Origin: Thuidium tamariscinum
Taxonomy: Eukaryota > Streptophyta > Bryopsida > Hypnales > Thuidiaceae
Reading direction: 5' to 3'
DNA length: 64,000 nucleotides
Assembly (NCBI GenBank): GCA_947034885.2
Contig: OX344756.2
Coordinates: 13,512,098-13,576,097, forward strand
This document shows, one piece after another, positions 58,868 to 64,000 of this stretch. The number at the start of each line of letters is the position of its first letter. Positions within the stretch are counted from its first letter, which is position 1. Made by a program: the position numbers and the translations under genes. The notes under the pieces are model-generated. The model was not told where the DNA came from and made no database searches. It saw nothing but the letters and a program-made list of their open reading frames with translations.

Positions 58868-59695
58868 TTAAGGTAGACACACCCAAAAGTGCAGTTGACC
58901 TAAAAGCACCATCTACAACTTGTGTACATTTCAAAAATCAATTATGTATCTATTCGGATAGAGTGCTTTCAGAAACAAACTTTGACCTTTAATCCTTCAA
59001 GGATGGACCTATCATGATTGGTTTGAAGCCTCTTTGCCTGTCATTCAATTTGTTACCATTTTGGAAGCAAATATGTGTGAAATTTTATTTTTTATTTTTC
59101 AGAGATGAAAGTATATGTCTTCTATACTTCACAAAAAAATTAAGATTTTTTTGAGGAAAATTTATTTTTCTGAATTTTTTTGAAGAGAAAGTGAAGAAAA
59201 AATTATATCAAATAGAAAGTTGTCTCAAAAAATCTGAAAATTTCACCATGTGTGTACATTATAGTGACAAACATCATGGTGGAAACATCATGGTGGAAAC
59301 ATCATGGTGGAAACATCATTTCCGCATACTTCTATAGGTAGGATGCAATGGACATTGAAAATGTAGCCAAAGTTCAAAATGCAATAAAATATATATTCAA
59401 TTTTACAAATTTTTCCAAAATATCAATTGGAGTAGAAACTAGAGTAGAGGACCTTCATTTCATTAGTTGGGCTCAAACTCAAAAAATGTCATTTTCAAGG
59501 AGAAATTTCAGATTTAGTAAATTGACTTTAGAAGGGGTTAATAACTTTTGCATATTGTATCCAAAATGGTGCATTTTTTGGTGCATTGGATTGTGCTTTC
59601 ACTTGCCAATAAGATTATGTGAGAATTTGAACAACTTAATAATAGTAATTAGGCATGGTACCAATTTGTGGTGCTTTTGGATGTACCTACTTTAA
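58868..59695. mobile_element. TTAA-flanked element, 820 bp, abutting the 9.1-kb element
   Basis: The body is 58872-59691 with TTAA at 58868-58871 and 59692-59695. Ends GGTAGACACACCCAAAAG and, reverse-complemented, AGTAGGTACATCCAAAAG resemble those of 41209-41479. Its left TTAA is also the right TTAA of the 9.1-kb element. The interior (59090-59545) is the dispersed repeat also found at 41580-41960. Confidence 0.65.
59270..59319. repeat. 14-bp tandem repeat, 3.6 copies
   Basis: Perfect repeats of AACATCATGGTGGA. The relatives at 41580 and 32830 have only one copy of the CATCAT phrase here, so this is a local, recent expansion. Confidence 0.85.
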
Positions 59696-62424
59696 AGTAC
59701 CTAAGGTTGATTTGTGAAAAATCTATCTATAGCTTTGATAGTTGTTTGTAATGCCCTTCATTTGACTTCAAATACACCCTATATTCATATCTAAAATTCA
59801 AAACAAAGAATCTCAATTAGTGGGTTTTTTTGGTGCTAAAATATGAAACATATTAGGGTATTGACAATTTGAAAATGGTATCAAATCTTTTTCTATCTTC
59901 AATTCTAAATCTTGGTGAAATGCAAAGAATTTTTTTTTCAATAATAAGTGACATAAGGTTTTGTACTGGTATGCATTGGCACTGCCTTTAGGCTCTACAA
60001 TTAATGATGGTGTGAAATATTCCACATCCAATAGTCTCTGCATCTTTTATTTGTCCATTTAGTTATTGACAAACACTATTGGTTATTGAATATTCCACAC
60101 TATCATTGTAGAACTAGGTAGTGCTAGAGCTTGCTACTAAATGTTCTAGACAACTACTTCTTTTGTTTCTTTCCAAACATTTGCTAAAATCACACAATTT
60201 AGAATGTCAAATGAAACATATCATTTGGTTTTTTAAAGAAGGAAAATAAATAAGTTTTTTTTCCAATATTTTTTGAGGAAGTGATGGTTTCAACTTGGCA
60301 TTCAACTCTTATTTCCAATTAGACCAAAGATATATGGTCTTAATCCCTAAGCACCCCTCATAATTATGCTAGAAATTATCATGTCCAAACCAGCAGAGAT
60401 TCAACACAGTTATGTTGTTATGCATAGTTGATTAGGACGAGTTGGTTCGGACGGATTTCAGCATACCTATGTTGATTATGACACGTCAGCTTCTCTTTCC
60501 ACATGACCTTGACACCGTGTCGTTACAGGTGGACATCATTTTCAACCAATGAAACCGAGTATTTGCGGGTATGGGTTCACCTTACAGCAGCCTCTTTTAG
60601 TATAAAGCTTGATCAATTATACGTCATGTAATTCTGCCCTGAATCTAAGGCTACAGGTAAGGAATGTGCTTTACACTTTGTTCTTGGAATAGCCTTTATA
60701 TATATAGAACCCGATTGGTTAGGCTTCTACAGCATACGGCTGGGGGAATAAATACCAGACATGTGGCCTCTTTTTATTCACTCCGTCATTTCCATCTTTA
60801 TACCGCTTCATTTGCCAGTTGTCATTGACTGCATTCTTACTATTAAAAGTGGAGTTTGCATTTTATTATTTGACGACGATTTAGCATACACATGCATTCT
60901 TCAGCCTTTTCTAGCTTTGCTTCCCTGTGAGGTCTGGCTTCCACCTGCAAGAACACTGGCTTGGCTTTTGCTGGTAGCGACTGCCTGAGTAGTCCATTCC
61001 TTCTCTGGAATGTCGTTCCACGTTCCAAATAAATACAAATCACTCACTAATGCATGTGGACCAATGCACTACTCAAAGAATCCCATGAAAGATGCTACAT
61101 TCTTAGCATAGTATAGACAACATTTCCATACACAGGGGAGAACTTGGAGACATAGTTCGCCTACTCATCCATTTAAAGAAAAGGTCAAACAAGCTATTCA
61201 CCAGAAGCTGAAGTACTTCAAAAAAACTTCCCATTGTTCCGAGCTCAGCCCTCGTGCTTTGTAATACATACCATAAGGAGTTGTTCACCCACTTACATTG
61301 GAATCCCTATTAGCCACTTTAAACTATAATGGACAGTGAACATGTAGTCTACCTAAAACAGGTGCCACTTCTTGCAAATATTACTTTCCCTACACATGAT
61401 TTACATATTCATTTCACCTGCATATAACTTAACTTATTCCCTCTTAAACAGATGTTCTCCTATGCCACATATAGAAGCCCTATTGTATGCACACCTCGCA
61501 CACTGAAATTCAAGTGTCCTGCCCAGCTCCTTCAAATGCCATTCTCCATGAAGAGATCGATTCCTGAGCCCACCTAACAATAAACAATTCCACCGTAAGC
61601 TACCTAAATTGCATCATATGAACGCAACACAATAGTCTACAGATATTCAAATCCAAAACAGGTTAAAAAGAGTGAACTTCCTTCACCTGATCGGACCTGA
61701 AACACTGCTATTCCTTTTTTAACTTCAGCACTTTTCCCCTGCGTCAAAAACCAATCCATTATTGGTACAGAGACCGGAACGATTACATACACCATAGAAC
61801 ACCAACTACAACAACCCACCCACACCACCAGTTCAATCCTACATTTCCCTAAACGTTCATCAAATTCCATACATCACCAATAACTGAATGTCCTCATTAT
61901 TTTAAAGGAGCAAGAACTACCCTGACTCACATACGACGAAGTAGGACCTACCATTTCCTTGACACCAAGTCCTACACTTTTCGGCTGCCTCTCAGCTTCT
62001 TCGTATGAGAAGACGCTGTATTCCTTTGACCCTTGCTCAGATCTCTCTCTGTTGCTTTAGTCACTATCGCAGCATCAGCCTGTTTTGTTCAAAACAACTA
62101 GTTCATGGAATAACATCAACTACCTCACTTGAACAACGTCTATAACTTTCAATTCATTATTCATCTACCCAAGTGCAGAGGTACCTACAAACTTCTCATT
62201 TGGCTGAATGAAGTACACAGAAATCCACCACTACTAACAACTTCCACTTTCAACAAATTAAAACAGTCACAACCACCATAGACTACAAACTCAATCCAAC
62301 GCGAAGTAGACTGGAACTCACATCTCTACTTACCGTTATTCAAACTTCCCATTCACTAGAGATTTCCATGCTTCTTAGTACCACAGTCAAATTACATTGA
62401 TCAATTACGCAAATTGGAGTTATG
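59696..62424. other. Intergenic DNA and possible downstream part of the right-edge gene
   Basis: 60400-60760 is more complex sequence with TATATATATAG near 60699 and could be promoter- or LTR-like, but no partner repeat was found. From about 61600 small minus-strand frames (such as 61637-61870) could be exons or untranslated sequence of the right-edge gene; none carries a recognisable motif. Confidence 0.3.
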
Positions 62425-64000
62425 CTAACTCACATGAAGGGAATTCAAATGGTTCGATGTCGTATTGCTTTCAGGACCGCATGCTGGCATGGACGATGAC
62501 GGACCACAGTCCAGTGTCCCGGTCTCCATTCTAGGCTTCCGGGCAGCGTTCAATTCCGCACGCAATGACTGCAGCTCTTTCTGCATTTCCAACATCAAAA
62601 TTTGATCTGGATTAGCCGTCTCCTCTCCTGCATCTACCCTTACTTCCATCACAGCCATGGAATTGTCGGCATCAGTTCTATCTAGACTTCTATCATCATC
62701 CTCCTCGTCCACTGAAGGGCTGCTTTGCTTCCGCATCCTCTCCCTCCTCTTCTTAGAAACACCTGCATAACCCTTCTTCCTCCGCATTTTGAATTCCACT
62801 TCCTCTGGATCAGGCTCCCTCCCCAACGCCTTCTCCAAATCCTCTCGAATGCCATCTTCTCCTTTAGGACCTGTTCTGCCCGGATTCACCCTTGAAGCAT
62901 TTGCGTACTTCATTCTTTGAGATAGTTCTTCTCGATGCGGGTCTTGACGAATGCGGTCTAGGCGTTTCCAAAGTTTGTCATTCATTCCGCTCGGGCAGTC
63001 ATCGCCTTCCTTCATTGATGAAAGAATGCGGGAACGACGTTGGGTGACATATTTACCTGCCAGCTTCCGTATATGACCACGATCCACTGGTGCACTATAC
63101 TCAAATGTATCTTTCAGAAATCGCCGTAGAAGTGACATATCTTCTTCGCGTTGATACCAAATATTTGTGACTGATGGATCCAACGCCGAAGTGAGTCTAT
63201 TCAGCTCTTGCTTCCACGCTCCAACTCCGAATCCATATGGCACCCCAACATGGTTTACCGTTATGTAGTGCCCCTTCAGTCCTTGCCTCTCCCGAATTCG
63301 CCTTTCGCCTTCTCTCTCCCCTTGTCTACTACACCATTCTTGACGCTTCTGTGACTCTGTCTTCACTTCTACCATGGCTTCGTAACTTTCGGGTTCCGCG
63401 CTGCTCCTTCCTGACAAAATGTCCTCACTATATTGGCGCTTCTTGCGCCCTTCCCGTCGGATGTCACGAAGCCCATCACGATGTCCTCGTACACGCCGTT
63501 GATGTCGGTCCAGAGAGCTGATTGGGGAGTCCTCTTCCATTGAATCGCCCTCGTGACATCCAGTATACCGTCTACTCCCATGACGGTGACTTTCCTTTGA
63601 TCTTCCCCTACGTTGCCGTTGAACTCGGAATCCCATGCCCCGTTCTTGTCTGCCCGCCATCTACACACATTCATGAGAATAGATTGGGCGGTTTAGGTTT
63701 GGATTAAGTACACTTAGCGTGCAGAGATTTGGTGAATCTCATGAGCTCAGCCACGTTTCAAAAAACATGTACCACGTACATGTAGACACGGATACAACAA
63801 ACCAGATAAAAAAAAATGGGTTTGGGTCACACTCACTTCCGAATAGTACTCGGATTCCTCATTGCTGTAGCGCTCCGCACCGCGTCCTCGCTTGCGTTGT
63901 CGCGAACTCTCTCCAAACCTCCGTTGGCGATCACCACCATTCTCCTCGAATTCTCGAACAAAGGAATCTGACGTTCTATTCCGCGCTGCACCATATGAAT
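62425..64000 (-). CDS. Ptta/En/Spm-type plant transposon protein, partial at right edge
   Basis: A 1236-bp minus-strand exon (62425-63660) joins an upstream exon (63837 to the window edge) across a GTGAGT donor and TGTGTAG acceptor in matching phase, so the ATG at 63658-63660 is probably internal. The product is very basic at the N-terminus (RQRRGRSKESHRHGSRR), then has VTNIWYQREEDMSLLRRFLK, and a block with SQRMKYANASRVNPGRTGPK and GREPDPEEVEF that resembles the conserved region of plant Ptta/En/Spm proteins. It ends in a coiled coil (EMQKELQSLRAELNAARK). A GTGAGT just before the stop leaves room for a further 3' exon. It is open for 411 codons with no breaks, unlike the other transposon genes here. 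The family assignment is from memory. Confidence 0.5.

Larger units (their letters stand above)
49746..58871 (+). mobile_element. Putative complete piggyBac-superfamily transposon, 9.1 kb, decayed
   Basis: TTAA at 49746-49749 and 58868-58871 bound a 9118-bp body. The left end is CCCCAAAACGTCCCT and the right, reverse-complemented, CCCCAAAACGCCCCT, with one mismatch in 15. Immediately inside the left end is an imperfect palindrome, TCCCTGAGGACA paired with TGTCCTCGGGA. Contents left to right: a decayed AT-hook-like coding region (about 50350-51640), an unrecognised frame (51870-52142), a 2.3-kb tract rich in GTCAATTAGAC-like words, the piggyBac transposase pseudogene, and a 723-bp nested element. 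A transposase between matching TTAA-flanked ends strongly suggests one element. The alternative is two unrelated element ends of one family. Confidence 0.65.

Noticed and set aside
60400-60990. Possible solo LTR or gene with TATATATATAG
   Set aside because: No TG...CA ends with a target duplication, and the 75-codon frame at 60761 lacks a recognisable motif.
1-64000. CRISPR arrays, rRNA, tRNA or organelle genes
   Set aside because: No regular spacer-repeat arrays, tRNA box motifs or rRNA-like blocks were seen; the window is nuclear plant DNA.

Overview
This is nuclear DNA from a streptophyte plant. The plant-specific Golgi pectin-methyltransferase family (34829-38914), a plant-type SKI2 RNA helicase (11201-20805), a plant CHMP1 (27124-27744) and an En/Spm-type transposon protein at the right edge all point to plants. 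The AT-rich intergenic DNA, full of decayed DNA transposons including a piggyBac-type transposase, would suit a bryophyte or another early-diverging lineage. The species cannot be fixed from sequence alone.

Layout: 1-10.7 kb is repeat debris. It holds GC-rich minisatellites, degenerate direct repeats, a 3.3-kb unit bounded by inverted arms with a ~180-bp decayed satellite inside, and a hAT-like transposase pseudogene split by a CACTA-type insertion. 11.2-20.8 kb is SKI2, about 25 exons, with all splice phases fitting. 20.8-27 kb is mostly noncoding, with two small MITEs, a two-exon minus-strand candidate for a plastid-targeted protein (23703-25147) and a possible terminal exon at 26197-26317. 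27.1-27.7 kb is intronless CHMP1. 28-33 kb is MITE-rich. 34.8-38.9 kb is an eight-exon PMT24/25/26-like methyltransferase with a long acidic stem. 39-49.7 kb is nested elements. 49.7-58.9 kb appears to be one 9.1-kb element bounded by TTAA and matching terminal repeats, enclosing a decayed piggyBac transposase. 59-62.4 kb is intergenic. From 62.4 kb to the edge is a minus-strand transposon-like gene that continues beyond the window.

The three housekeeping genes are unrelated in pathway: cytoplasmic exosome-linked RNA decay, ESCRT-III membrane remodelling, and Golgi cell-wall polysaccharide methylation. The most interesting content is the mobile DNA. At least five segments are flanked by TTAA on both sides and carry inverted termini, three of them beginning CCCC. 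One insertion can be compared with its own paralogous empty site. A different family with 4-bp target duplications occurs twice at nearly identical length (724 and 723 bp), one copy inside the piggyBac-like element.
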